Origin: Myrica gale
Taxonomy: Eukaryota > Streptophyta > Magnoliopsida > Fagales > Myricaceae
NCBI GenBank assembly: GCA_963930655.1
Contig: OZ005604.1
Coordinates: 17,060,001 to 17,124,000 of the forward strand
Direction: 5' to 3'
Length of the DNA stretch: 64,000 bases
Shown here: positions 34,727-46,199 of the stretch, piece by piece
How positions within the stretch are numbered: the first letter of the stretch is position 1
How the letters are laid out: each line of letters starts with the position of its first letter
Notes under the pieces: generated by a model
The model's database searches: none
Seen by the model: the letters and a program-made list of their open reading frames with translations, nothing else
Told to the model about the DNA's origin: nothing
Translations under genes and position numbers: made by a program

Positions 34727-35718
34727 AGATTCTAAGCTTCTGTTCCATGACTTAGATCATCCTGACCTTCCTCAACAAGCTCATCTTCTGGTTCAATGGG
34801 CGACTTCGTGCTCATCTTTCTGGCTTCAGGGATTCTAGTTGTATTCCGTTTCGTATTTTGTCTTGTGATTTAAACTCTTGGATTTGGTAGTTTCTATTAA
34901 TGCATGACGAAGTTTCTGAGGGAAAAAAAAAAAAGCAGCAGATATGTTTGAAGATTACTCACTGGTTTAACCACTGTCCTTGTGATAAAGATGACGAGAA
35001 AGTTATATGTATCCATCAGCTTGACGAGAGCAGCCACATTGTGTGTAACCCTTGAACCTTATTGGTTTCTTCGGGTCTTCTGCCGTATGTGATGAATATT
35101 AGGCAGTGAATAGCATAAAAGGATATCAAGGAGCAGCTTCTACTAATACTAACTGTATGGAGATTTACTATTCTGAAATTCCACCACCAAAATTAATGCG
35201 GACAATCAATTGAGAAACCAGTCCAGTCAATGTAGGGACTCTGATTTAGCAATCACCGGATATCTATCCCAAATAAAGAAAGTAATTCCTGCCAACGTGT
35301 AGCACAAGAATCCTTTTCATGATTCCAATGAAATAAACAGGGATGTGAAGGGCTCCATTGCGCAAGAATATCCAAATACCATTTTTGACAACTTAACAAC
35401 AAAGTTTAGACACACACAGGAAGAAAACTGTGATTAATCAGGTGTTAGAGACAACATGATCTATAACTTATAAAAGAAACTGATTCTGATCAAGTGAACC
35501 AAGCTCCGGGGTCCAGCCAAAGTGAATAATCTCTTCTGCTAATTAGTCTCGACTAGTTGATAATCAAACCCAGTTAAAATATCCCCCATTTCCTTGTTAG
35601 GAGACTCATCAATACAATAGAACCTTCAAGACATGACTAAATCGAGAAGTCGCCAAAATGAAATCACACAAACTCAAAATCAACAAGGTAAAAAAAATTT
35701 GAGCCGCAAAGTGGTGGA
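34727..35718. other. Intergenic, no gene seen
   Basis: The first 100 bp may continue the possible exon relic seen before 33703. The rest has no supported gene; its right end is probably 3' UTR of the TMEM97-like gene. Confidence 0.35.
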
Positions 35719-37183
35719 TCAAAGCCTCTTTTTCCTGCCCAGCAGAGGTCTCTTGCCAGTGGTTGAAGTAGTCTTCCCAGAGTGTGGGAGCAGCCCACGC
35801 AGAAAAGCCAAAACACTTAGACCCAGGAAAGGGTAGTACATCATCAACAATTTATCAGATGCCTTGCGAGACCCAATTAGTTCTGATAATATAGCAACCT
35901 GAAAATATGAAGAAATCAGAAAATTTAAGAAGCACGAGACTCCATAATCCAAGGAAACAAAGAATTCCATCATACTGAAGTATAATGTAAAATTCAGATC
36001 AGAAGAGCCACACATTTAGCAAGCCAACAACTTCCATTACAGTTAGAAAACAATACGTAAGAAACTTTCGGGACCATTACTGAAAGCAGTGTATGTACAT
36101 ATACTGCTGTGGCCACTAGACTTGCACCTTCACTTTGGTCCCATCGTTTTCATCAGCAATACAAACTCAAAATGAAAAATTTTAAAATAAATGAAAGGTC
36201 TAAATCATTGGGATATGCCTGATGGGGGATCTAACTATGCAATCGACATTGCTTAATGCATCATACATGGATTTTTCAATCTACTTCACCAGTTTCGTAG
36301 AATCTGCTCCATTGCTTATGTCAGATAATTCTTGCCAGACAGATTTTTGCAAAAATTGATTCTCGCTAGGCACTGCTTGTAAGATTATATACATGAAGTA
36401 GGTCCAATCAGTTAAAGGACCTCAAAGTGGGAGTGCTAAGTTGTTGAATATGCGAGGGTAAAAGGTTGAGTCCCACGATTCGAAAGAAGTCACAAGTCTA
36501 GGTGATTAATATAGCATAGTTGAGTCCAAGCCTATGGTTTTAGGTTTAAGCTTTAGTTGAGTGGTGTCCTATGCGTTACGACAAAAAGTATGGGTAGCAA
36601 GTAAGGACAGTCTATTATTCCTCAGTTAAAATAAGGCAGATCACCCTTTATTGTTTTTCTTTACCTTATTTCACCATCGCCTCCCTCTCTCACGCACCCA
36701 CAATTAGTTTTTCTAAGTCAAAAAATTCTAACAAATCCATTTCACCAATACGGAAACATGAGAGAAATCTGGGACCTAGCAACATTTACTAGAGAAAAAA
36801 TCCTAATAATCTTCCTTTGGACTGGAACTCAGCGAAATATATTAGAGAAAGAGAATTACAATGGAAGTAATGCAAGAGGCTCCATAGATCAAGCACGTGG
36901 TATTAAACCAAGGCTTCCCACCCAGAATCCCATACAAGTTGAGCAGCGCAAGTGACCACTGAAAGAGAAGCTCCAGCCACACAATGCCTTTGAAGAAATC
37001 GGGCTTCTCGGCAACAAGATAATCGCTGTAGTCGCGGGCGTAGGAGTTCTTCAGGTCTACCAGAAAGTCCGGGTAGAAACTGAGTGGCAGACACGTCTGC
37101 GCGTCTATCAGCGGCGCCGCGAGCACAATTCCGAGAAAGAAGAGGAAGAGTAGGGTGTCTATGAGCTTGAGCAACACGCCCGT
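35719..37183 (-). CDS. TMEM97/sigma-2 receptor-like EXPERA membrane protein, two exons
   Basis: Four-helix endoplasmic-reticulum membrane protein of the EXPERA family; animal TMEM97 binds sterols and controls cholesterol trafficking, while the plant role is not established. Exon 1 is 37183-36860 and exon 2 is 35898-35719, with a GT-AG intron of about 960 bp and phase-0 joining, giving 167 residues, the usual plant length. Visible are a first helix (LLKLIDTLLFLFFLGIVLAA), PLIDAQTCLP, VAEKPDFFKGIVWLELLFQW, LLNLYGILGGKPWFNTTCLI and, in exon 2, SDKLLMMYYPFLG, ending in a basic tail (GKRPLLGRKKRL) suited to ER retrieval. The position of the family's initiator Met reads ACG (37183-37181), with A at -3 and G at +4. 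No in-frame ATG occurs in exon 1 or between it and the upstream in-frame stop. Either ACG initiates, an upstream exon exists, or the copy has lost its start. Confidence 0.85.
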
Positions 37184-37653
37184 TGTTGATTTATTGGAAA
37201 GAATGTTCTTATTTTATTTGGTCTTGGCCGAAGTCTGTGTGTACTGGGAATTGGGATCGTAGGAGAGGGAGAGAGCAAAACGGGGATCTTGGAACGTTGA
37301 AAATTGGACAGGACTAGAGCTGGAGCTGGACCGGGCCCGGCTCTTATGGTCACTTCCTCACTCAAAGTTTGATTTATTTTTAATTTTACAATATTTATTG
37401 ATTTCATTCCTTTTCAAGTGAAGTCACCAACAAATTTAGTTATTTGGTTTTCTTATAGCCATAGGAGAAACCTTCCAAATTGAGTTCCATGTGAATATTC
37501 CATAAACATTTTTTGTTAGGAAAAATATGGTAGCATCACCTGTGCTTTTTTCGCCATGTAATTTTAACACCTGAATTTGTACTTTTTTAGTACTTCTACA
37601 ATTCGAGACATGTTTTTATTTTTTAATTCCTTGTATTGTTGATATAAAAAAAA
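37184..37653. other. Upstream region of the TMEM97-like gene
   Basis: Contains its probable promoter and leader on the minus strand, with a GC-richer patch at 37300-37350. No further gene is seen. Confidence 0.35.
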
Positions 37654-37886
37654 AAGATAAATACAAAATCAGTCTATGTGATATACGTCAAAATTGAATT
37701 AATTCTTGTGATAATAAAATCATAAAATTAGTCCCTGTTATTTCACTTTCATTTGTAGTTGGTCCTCTCATCTGTAACTAATTTTATCTATTTCTAAAAT
37801 CAAATAAACTAATTTTATGTTTTTGTTATCACGAAGACTAATTCGAGTTTAGCGTATATGACACGGACTAATTTTAAATTTATCCC
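37654..37886. mobile_element. MULE-type MITE, sister of 38036-38267 (233 bp)
   Basis: The ends read AAGATAAATACAAAATCAG and TTAAATTTATCCC inverted. The flanks are TAAAAAAAA (37645-37653) and TAAAAAAAT (37887-37895), 8 of 9 bases alike. Length and the 'aaaattagtccctg' motif match the neighbouring element. No coding. Confidence 0.65.
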
Positions 37887-38035
37887 TAAAAAAATTATGA
37901 CATGAGCCTTTAATATCATTTGAAGGGCCAGTAGAATAAAAATGATATCGAAATAGAGTTTGAGCTTCTTTTTTTCTTGTTTTATTTCTTTTTATTTCTT
38001 TTTAAAAAAAATAAAATATTTTCAATTTTTAATTA

Positions 38036-38267
38036 GGGATAAATGTAAAATTGGTCCCTGTCCTATACACAAAAATCAATTTAGTCCCTGTAATATGAAA
38101 AACATCGATTTAGTCCCTGTAATTTCAGAAAGTGATAAAATCAATCCCTGATGGAGGATCAATAACAAACGAAAATAGAATCACAGGGACTAAATCGATA
38201 TTTTTCATATCATAAAGATTAAATCGATTTTTGTGTATAGAATAATGACTAATTTTGCATTTATCCC
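38036..38267. mobile_element. MULE-type MITE (232 bp)
   Basis: Exact 9-bp duplications TTTTAATTA lie at 38027-38035 and 38268-38276. The ends GGGATAAATGTAAAATTGG and ACTAATTTTGCATTTATCCC are inverted repeats, and the arms run nearly to the centre (repeated 'tttagtccctgt' and 'acagggactaaat'). Confidence 0.85.
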
Positions 38268-39351
38268 TTTTAATTAATGTGCAAATTTTTATCGCGTTGT
38301 GAACAGCAAGAAAAAAAAGAAGAAGAAACAGGACGGCAATGAGCAAGAAGGGGGAGTGCGTCCTTTTTTACAGCGTGGTAAACTGCAAGAAAAAGAATCT
38401 GAACCCCAAAACGACGTCTTCTCTACTAAACGCGCAAATATATCAACTGCCTCCCACTGATACTAGGTGAATCGGAAAGGAGAAGAAATCGGAGGATAAA
38501 AATGAGCGACACGAGGCCGGTGCCGAGGAGAGAGAGCCCGTGGGGTTTGTCAGAGGGGCAGCACCATCAGCCAAAGGCCCATAGATGAAATGACCGAGCC
38601 GAGGATGTCATCCAAGTAATCAAACTCAATCGAACCCTACCTTTTGGTTTTGGCCAACAAATCTGCCAAAAAGAAAAAACTATACTTTGTGCGCGGAATT
38701 GTCAAGTCTTTTACTTTGTGTTTCTTGGTTTTTGTCTTGGTTAATTGCATTATGCATTTCCGATATGTGTTTGATCTTTGATGTATTTTTCTTCACGTCT
38801 GACTGAGTTATTTTTCGAGAGTTTCTTGAGATTGGTCTGCCAAGGGTTTAAACTAAGCCCTAATGCAGACCATCTCCAAGTGAAGAAGAAAAAGTGTTAC
38901 CCTGCCACTCAATACAGAACGGTGATGAGCATGCCATATTAGTCCATTGTAATGGCATCTTTATTTATTAACAAAATTGTAAACTGATGCAAGCCCTGAT
39001 AACCAAAAGAAATTTGATGCAAACTGACTCTAGTGAATTTCAAATTATCTGTTCATGAACCATAAGATCTTGCTCATCAAGATTGGCTTTGACTGAATGA
39101 TCATGAGATATAATTTAGCATGCCTGATACTTTGACTTTCCCTAACTTAAAGGTATATAATTTCATCAATCGAAGCCTGCTATTCTTCCCTCACCTTGGT
39201 AGACATGAGCATTTCAATCTTACTGAGGGTGTAAATTCAACATAGGAGTTGATTTGAACCACCATATCCAGGTTAGTGATGATAAACCCCTTTATTTCTG
39301 GCTCTCTTTTGATAGTTTGTTCCGAAGAGAACACCTAGTGGACTTTAAATT

Positions 39352-39420
39352 GAGCTTGAAGGGTCCTGGAACTGTCTTGAGGGAAATCCATTCAAGACAG
39401 TTCCAGGACCCTTCAAGCTC
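39352..39420. repeat. Perfect 29-bp inverted repeat with 11-nt loop
   Basis: Arms 39352-39380 and 39392-39420 are exact reverse complements around an 11-nt spacer. The right arm is the ancestral exon 2 coding sequence (FKTVPGPFKL); the left arm is an inverted copy of it. Confidence 0.97.
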
Positions 39421-39541
39421 TTCTGGCAATGCATGCTTTTTAAACCCGGGTATAGTTGACGTTTAGCATACCGTTCTGATATATTATTCAGTGTGTACTC
39501 GATTATGAATGAGTAGATTCAAGAAATCTATTCACATTTAA

Positions 39542-40346
39542 GGGTCTGTTTGTTTGGTTGGAAAACAAATTTCGTAATTTGTTTTACTTGTTTTACGGTA
39601 TTTGGCAAGCACTTGAAAATGAGGTCAAATTAAAAGGTTTTCAAGTCAACTGTAAAAGTTCTATTGTTTTCCAGAAAACAAACTAAGCTCAAATTTTTCG
39701 TAAACCAAATTTTTTTTTTGGGGGACACTATAATACGCATCATATGTACGGGTAAAAATTAGTAAGTCTCCTTCAAGTATCTAAATATATTATTCTACCT
39801 CATATATTTCAAAAACAATCAATTATTGCTTTTTTTTATTTGACCGTTAAACAATATACAAAATGACCGAAATGCCCCTCAGACAAAAAAATATTAAATT
39901 TTTTTTATTAAAAATAAAAATGATATATAAATAAAAAGTAATATTTTTAAATAAAAATTAAATTTGAAAGTTGCATAATAGTTTTATATTATTCTTTTTT
40001 CAGGCCACGTGACATTTCTTCTTTAGTTGGTTAACTGCAATTGAAATGCATGGACCAATTTTTATCGCAAAAGTATACTACCTTTACGTTGAATCAGTAC
40101 TTTAACCACTAAAATATTAAAATTTTGAGAAAAATTTCATGTCATGGGCTAGACTACAATTGGCGTTGAGAATATTTTCTTGAAAATATTTTAAATCATT
40201 AAACGTGTCAAACATCAAAAAATATTTTCTTGAAAAAATTTTAAAAGAATAACCAAACACTGAAAAATGAAAAAAATTTCTTGAAAACATTTCAATGAAA
40301 AGTTTTTTACGTAAAACAATTGTTTTACACGCAAACAAACGGACCC
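39542..40346. mobile_element. MITE-like element in intron 2 of the small pseudogene (about 805 bp)
   Basis: The ends GGGTCTGTTTGTTTG and CAAACAAACGGACCC are inverted repeats, with TTAA on both sides (39538-39541 and 40347-40350). Inner arms are also complementary ('ttgttttactt', 'acgtaaaacaa'). The interior is AT-rich with no coding. The superfamily is uncertain because the inverted similarity extends past TTAA and blurs the exact border. Confidence 0.65.
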
Positions 40347-40685
40347 TTAATGTCAATCATTAATTGCTAAAATGCATCTCGTAGATATCATCCATGTAAT
40401 TGAGGGCAATGGCTCTTTAGAGTTGCTTTATTGGCCACGATTCTCTGCCTGCAGCACTCCCATAAGTTGAGGTTGCTCGTGGTGGCATATTGATATAAAG
40501 ACTAAAGCTTTTCCGTATTTGACACTTTTCCGTTATGTTTGTATGAGTGGACTCATTCAAATCTTCAAATTTATCTACTGCCACTATTATGTGACCTGTG
40601 TTTCTGGTAATGCAGTGAGGAGCCTACAGAGCCATATACCTATTTGGAGTTGGATCCCCCAAACAGAGAGGTGAAACTTGAGTAA

Positions 40686-41757
40686 AGCCACTGCCACTTA
40701 CTCAGGAAACCTTTGGAGGCCATTTTAGTGTTAGGTTCAAAACTTATGACTTTTATACTCGGTTTTTTGTTGTCTATCAAATATGAGGCTTGCATAAAAT
40801 TGGTCTGCTGCTACGATTTTGGTTTTCTATTTGATAATAAATATGTTCGGTGAACCCAAAACTTCGATGTTGTTACATCATGGCTTATTCAGCAATATAA
40901 TGGACCTACTGGAAGAGTAGCCATATACATTGCAAAACAATCTTGTGGAAGGCCATTTGATGGTTAGTGGCCTGCTAATCCCGATTCTTCAATGAGTATT
41001 GGTATGGTAATAGCCACAAGCTCATCTATCTTTCCCCCTGCCATGAGAACAACGATTTTCCCCTTTATTGAATCCTGATTATTCTCGCGTAGCTAACATG
41101 TGGGAAATTAAGGCCTTTAACATGCCGTTTGTTAACCTAAAGCGTGACAGGCCACAATATTAGAATTAAAAGCATCAGTGTATGCTTGAATGCTTTACTT
41201 GTGCTTCATTTTTTATTTTGTTCGAGTACAAAGGTAGGAACTATGCCATATCTAAAGAATGAAGTGCGATTTATCCTTGATCGTTGATGAAAAGAATGAG
41301 GGATTCTTGCATATTAGGGGCACGGGAAAAGGTAATTAGTTTTGTGACATTTGAGTTCGAAAAGGGTGTGGTTGTTTCTGTTACTGATATCCAGATTGTT
41401 CTTGTTAGCTTAGCTGCGAGATATAGAATTGTGCTCCATAGTCCATACAACTGTTCTAATTCCGAGTTTTTTGAGCGGGGAATGTCGGACGTCAATAAAA
41501 TGGGCAGTGGTAGAAAAAACATCTTTGGAAAGAAAAATGCTATCTTTTTTTTCATGCTGCTGTGAAGTCTTCTACAATTCCCGAACGTGAACATCAGTAC
41601 TTTTCTGTTATTTCATGGTTGGAGATGTGGGCTCTCCTCCTGCCTCTGCCTTTTCTCCAAGAGATTCGATGAAAGCAACGTGTCTGCATTGTAACCACGA
41701 CACCTCCTCCGGTGAACTGTCGGTCGCTTTCTTGGGATTTTAGAAGGATACTGGTAT
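40686..41757. other. Intergenic, no gene seen
   Basis: The + frame 41284-41565 (93 codons) shows no domain or splice context and is probably chance. The right end will include the 3' UTR of the GTPase gene. Confidence 0.4.
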
Positions 41758-44444
41758 CTAAAAATCAATAATGGGCTCTCCCACAGTCAGATTCCGCTCC
41801 ACTGTCCAGGGTAGGTCGAAGAGCTTTGCTGTAATGAATTTGAAGATCTTATTGACATTGACGTTGTATGTTGCACTTGAGAAGAAGAGGGTAGCATTGA
41901 TTGCCTTTGCTAATGTTCTTGCCTGCCACAGATCAACATAGGAAAGCAAATTTAAGTTCTCAGATAACGGTAGCTTAAAAGAGGAGGTAATAGACTAGAG
42001 GACTCAGTACCCTACCACCGCTGAAAAAAGTGGTGGTTGGGCTGCCCTAAATATGGAGGTACCCATTTTTCCTTAAATTGGGCGGTTAGGTTGTAGATGA
42101 GAGGCTTCAAGATCTATAATAATGTCTCCTCAAACTCAATTGTGTGGCTTCTATTTAAATGGAACTCAAAATGTCCTTAAAACAGGTGGTCGTGGACTTT
42201 CTTAAATAAAGTTGTCAGATTTTTCACTATCTGTTTGTAATCAGTGATTTTTTTTCTTTAGATGACATGACGTGATTAAGATTCTCTGTAATTTTCTGAT
42301 CGAATTACACGATGTAATTTGGAAAAATATAAACATAATAAATAGATCTTATACTATTTAATATTGTCATTTAAAATCATTTTTTTGAATTAGAGATAGA
42401 TTTTGAACTAGAGATAGAAAATTGCGGAGAACCATGTTCTATCCACTCCCTACTCTTGGACGTTGGACAAAGTATTCCCCGTCCTTGTCCACGTTTGTCC
42501 TCGAAAGAAGCTGTCCTCGATACCCGTGTCTATACTGGAAGACAAGTAAATTATTGATATAGCTCTTATTCTACTACACGCCCCCACAATAATTCACGTA
42601 CGATGTTGACCAGTGAGACCTAAATGACTATTAGAGAATATTAGGCAGAATGAAGCCGATTTGATTGCTTAAAAGTATAATCAGAGAACGATAGATGAAA
42701 TAATCAACTAATCCTTAAACTATTGGAAGGCCTAGAAACGGTGTCGTCTTCCTCTGTTCTTCTAAATTTTATGACCGATCTAGATCTAATGATTCATACG
42801 TCGTCGTTGAATTCATATTTTCCAAGAACCTAATTTACAACTGGGGTTCTCTCATACTTCAGGCATCTAAACTAATAAGGCCGATAGACTAGTGTAAAAA
42901 ACTTCGATCAAATCCAAATGGCAGCAGATAAGAAATTTTACCTGACTTGCGATCGTCCATTGCAAATCTATGGGGAGTTGGATGAAGTCGTCAAACTTCG
43001 TTCCAACTAAAACAGGAATTCCCGTCTGCAAAATGAAGCACACAAGTCGAATAACACATATCACGTCCAACCATTATTATGGACCCAAAAGTCCAAAAGA
43101 AATTGAGAAAAACTTGGAAAGATGTGATGTTCTGATGTCAAAGACATACTTGATTCCATTTTCTTGCTTCTTGTTGCCACTTTATCACACTGCAACAACC
43201 AGAGAAGAACCCCTTTGATTAATTTTTAAGAATCACGTACGTACAGTAAAGTTTTCCTCTGTTTTCCAGTAAAATCATGTTTAAGAAACTCCACCTAATT
43301 AGCTGTAATTAATTAATTAATTTCTTCCTATTTTATAATTTTGAACGTGAAAAATGAAGCTTGAAGATAAAGAAAACTTACTTATTTAGTGTACACCGAC
43401 TTGTTAGATCAAACATAAACAAAATTGCAACCGAATCCTTACAAGCAGCAGGAACGTGATCCCACGATTTTTTGTCACCTACAAGCATATAATGATGATA
43501 AATAATATACAAATGGGGACAGACATGCGCACCATTAATATTATATAATTGCGTAGGAGAGAGAGGGAAAAAAAGATTAATTTAAATGCCATTAAAATCC
43601 TATTTATATTTAATCATTGAGTATTCCACGGTGAGCATGCAACTTGTAAAATGTCCACGTTCCCTAGAGGCAAACGAATGAGGCCTAAAGAAACATGAAG
43701 AGATGGATCCACGTTTAGACAATAAACAACTACAGAAATTCATACCTCCTACTTCCCACAAGCAGTAAGAGATTCGTGCACCTCCAACCAATAACGTTTT
43801 ATCCATTAGAATTAACTCTTTCTGTTGCAGACCTTCCTCTTCTTTCTCATTCCCTACGTACTTCATCTTCAAAACCAAGAACAGAGTCAAAATCAAAATC
43901 CATGTAAAATATATATATGTTCATGGAATATATGGCATCAGTGGGAGAAAACAAAGAAAAAAAATGTAGTTTCATAGCTGGATGTATCCTTGATTTACAG
44001 AGAAGAATAAGAACTTCTGCAGCAATATTGAATGACCTAAACAGAAATACATATGTATACCGTATACGTGAGAATGAAAATCTTTGAACAAAAAGTGAAA
44101 AAAGAGAGGAAATCTGAGATACAAACCAGAAAGCTGGTCTTTCCAATCTGGCAATCACCCAAGAGACTGATCTTCAAGGCAACCAAATCCGAGCTGTCCA
44201 CTTCGTGGTTGTGGCACACGGGCGTCGACTGCTCCTCGGAAGCAAACCCTCCCACCGGGGTGCCCAGCGCAGGAGATATCACCGTCGTATGCGGTAACAT
44301 GCGGTACCGGGCCGGTTTCCCTCCGGAACAAACGAGAATTCGGTCCAAAAGCCGCCGAAACCATCGCCGGAGGACCAACATGCGACGCTGGAGTCTCCTC
44401 CGGAAGCTGAACTGAACGGTTTTACGATAGAGCTGAGTCATCAT
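41758..44444 (-). CDS. Septum-promoting GTP-binding protein 1-like (Spg1-type small GTPase), six exons
   Basis: Ras-like monomeric GTPase of the plant SGP family, related to yeast Spg1/Tem1, the switch of the septation initiation network; plant members are linked to cell-division signalling with MAP4K-type partners. Coding exons: 44444-44127, 43866-43746, 43478-43382, 43189-43150, 43025-42942 and 41922-41758. All are GT-AG with consistent phases, giving 274 residues. An Arg-rich plant N-terminal extension (about 1-95) precedes the G domain. G1 is GDCQIGKTSFL (about 96-106). The G3 site is WEVGG, with Glu where relatives have Asp. VAILFMFDLTSRCTLN follows. G4 is TKFD and G5 is SSAT. The C-terminus VERNLTVGEPIIDF is a family hallmark. 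There is no CAAX box, as usual for the family. Start: the first of two adjacent ATGs, as in relatives. No lesion is seen. Confidence 0.93.
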
Positions 44445-46191
44445 CGATCTATATGGGGGTGGTGATGATCAGTCTCTTGTTTTGGCCATTTGAGAAGAAA
44501 AAAAAGAAAAAGAAAGCGAAAGCTAATAGGTAGCTACTATGCCTCTCATGATCTCATCCCATATAAGAAAAGAAAGAGACCTCAAAGCGTGTGGGTATTT
44601 TTAGCATACGCTTTCATAATTTCGTTGGGGTTTTTTATTCAGTTTCCATTTTTCCATTTTCTTTTTCTCCTTTCAGTTGCAACGATAATATTTTGCTACA
44701 GAATTGACTACTTTCACGGGACGGTTGACCAGTAATATGAACAAGAATTAATTTATTTATATAGTCCACATTGCCGGCTTTGTCTTACGTTACTTTCATT
44801 CGAGGGGTATTTATTTTTGTTTTCTTCGCATCACAGGGGTATGTATATAGGCCAAATTGAGCAATTGGAGTAGGTTGGGGGTCTTCTTCTATAAGTTCTC
44901 CTTCAGCAGCAAACGTGATGGGCAGAATTATTTTCAATTTATTAGATCATGATCTCTCTCTTTTTTTATAATTATAACAAGAGAAATTTGGACAGCTCCC
45001 TATGCACTAGACTCATGAGACGGATCTAACCATTGGACGCATATCAAAGTCTTAACGCCACTGGCAAATTTCAGAAAGTCAGGGTAGTCTCATTGATCCC
45101 ACAAACTCCAATTTTCTTTATATATAATAAGTATTAAATATTGTAGATCCTCTCTAATTTTCTACACAATAAACAATATTAAAGGTTGTATAGTCAACCT
45201 AACATTTAAGCATTACAAGACCACATACATTGTCTTTATCTCTTCAAATTGAATCGTCCCATGAAAAATTAGATAGAATTTCAATGGTTATGAGTAGATT
45301 TACTACCATCGTCAAAAGGAGAAACCATTTTAGTGCTATGATTTTATTAGATTCTGCATGCCTTTAGTTCTAGAAGATTATCCAAAAAAAAAGAAGCATC
45401 AAAGATCTGTTTTTTGGTAACCTCTTTCTTTTCCTCATTTATTGGGTATGGGAGAGAGAGAGGGTAATTCTGTTTGAGGTTGAACCCATGCCATGTCCAT
45501 GTAGAACAGATTGGTCACAAAGAAGCTCTGAAATTCCTCTTACCACTTTTTCTATGGACATAATCCTGTGATTTGTGGACGTGGGGGTGCATGTGGTCGG
45601 TTTTACCCTAATAGAACTTTCAAACAGCAGGGAACTAGAAGATTCAAAAAGACAACAAATCTTTCAACATCTCTTGTGATTGTAAATCAAACCACGTGAG
45701 ACTCCTACTGATCGGTACCTAACTCATTCTTTCTGGTCTTCGGAAATATGGAAGCTTGATTTTGAGGAAGCTCGACATCTTTATCATAGAAAGTTAAAAA
45801 GGTGTTCTGTACACCTGAAACTGAGAGACACCACAATGGTTTTGGCACCTGTCCAAATAACCAAGCAAGCAATCAACGTTGATCTATTTCCTTAATGCAC
45901 GTATTGCCTTTCAACATCATGTGATTTACCTTAACTCTTACTAACACGACTCACTCTCCACGCCGAAAGTGTGCTCTTGACGGAAAAACAGAAACTCGTA
46001 TAAGAGTGTTAAGGAGAGGGATTTTGCTAAGTAATGATGTGCCCTCATGATCATCTTCAGAGAAATTTAAATAAATAAAAAGAATACTTGAATTGCATGG
46101 CGCGAAGTTCTAGGCAAGCAGATTATTATTTGGTTCTAATTGGACAACGAAGTTTGATCCGTTTAGCACTAATTAAATATGTTGGACACAC
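44445..46191. other. Intergenic, promoter side of the GTPase gene
   Basis: The leader and promoter of the GTPase gene lie at its left end. No other gene or well-defined repeat is seen. Confidence 0.4.
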
Positions 46192-46199
46192 GTCTAGTG

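Larger units (their letters stand above)
38502..40685 (+). pseudogene. Broken copy of a small conserved plant gene (about 88 aa), three exons
   Basis: Exon 1 (38502-38615) reads MSDTRPVPRRESPWGLSEGQ and on to HR-stop-NDRAEDVIQ. Exon 2 (coding to 39449) holds EGNPFKTVPGPFKLFWQCM then FKPG. Exon 3 (40616-40685) reads EEPTEPYTYLELDPPNREVK and ends LE-stop. I recognise this as a small uncharacterised protein found across plants; its function is unknown to me. Two lesions argue that this copy is dead: a TGA at 38586-38588 where the family has Cys, and a perfect 29-bp inverted duplication (39352-39380 against 39392-39420) that replaces the start and splice acceptor of exon 2. The second intron carries a MITE. 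Other splice junctions (CAA/GTAATC, GG/GTATAG, GCAG/T) are intact and in phase. Confidence 0.8.

Noticed and set aside
41284..41565. 93-codon plus frame between the small pseudogene and the GTPase gene
   Set aside because: No family signature and a minus-strand frame of similar length overlaps it; treated as chance.
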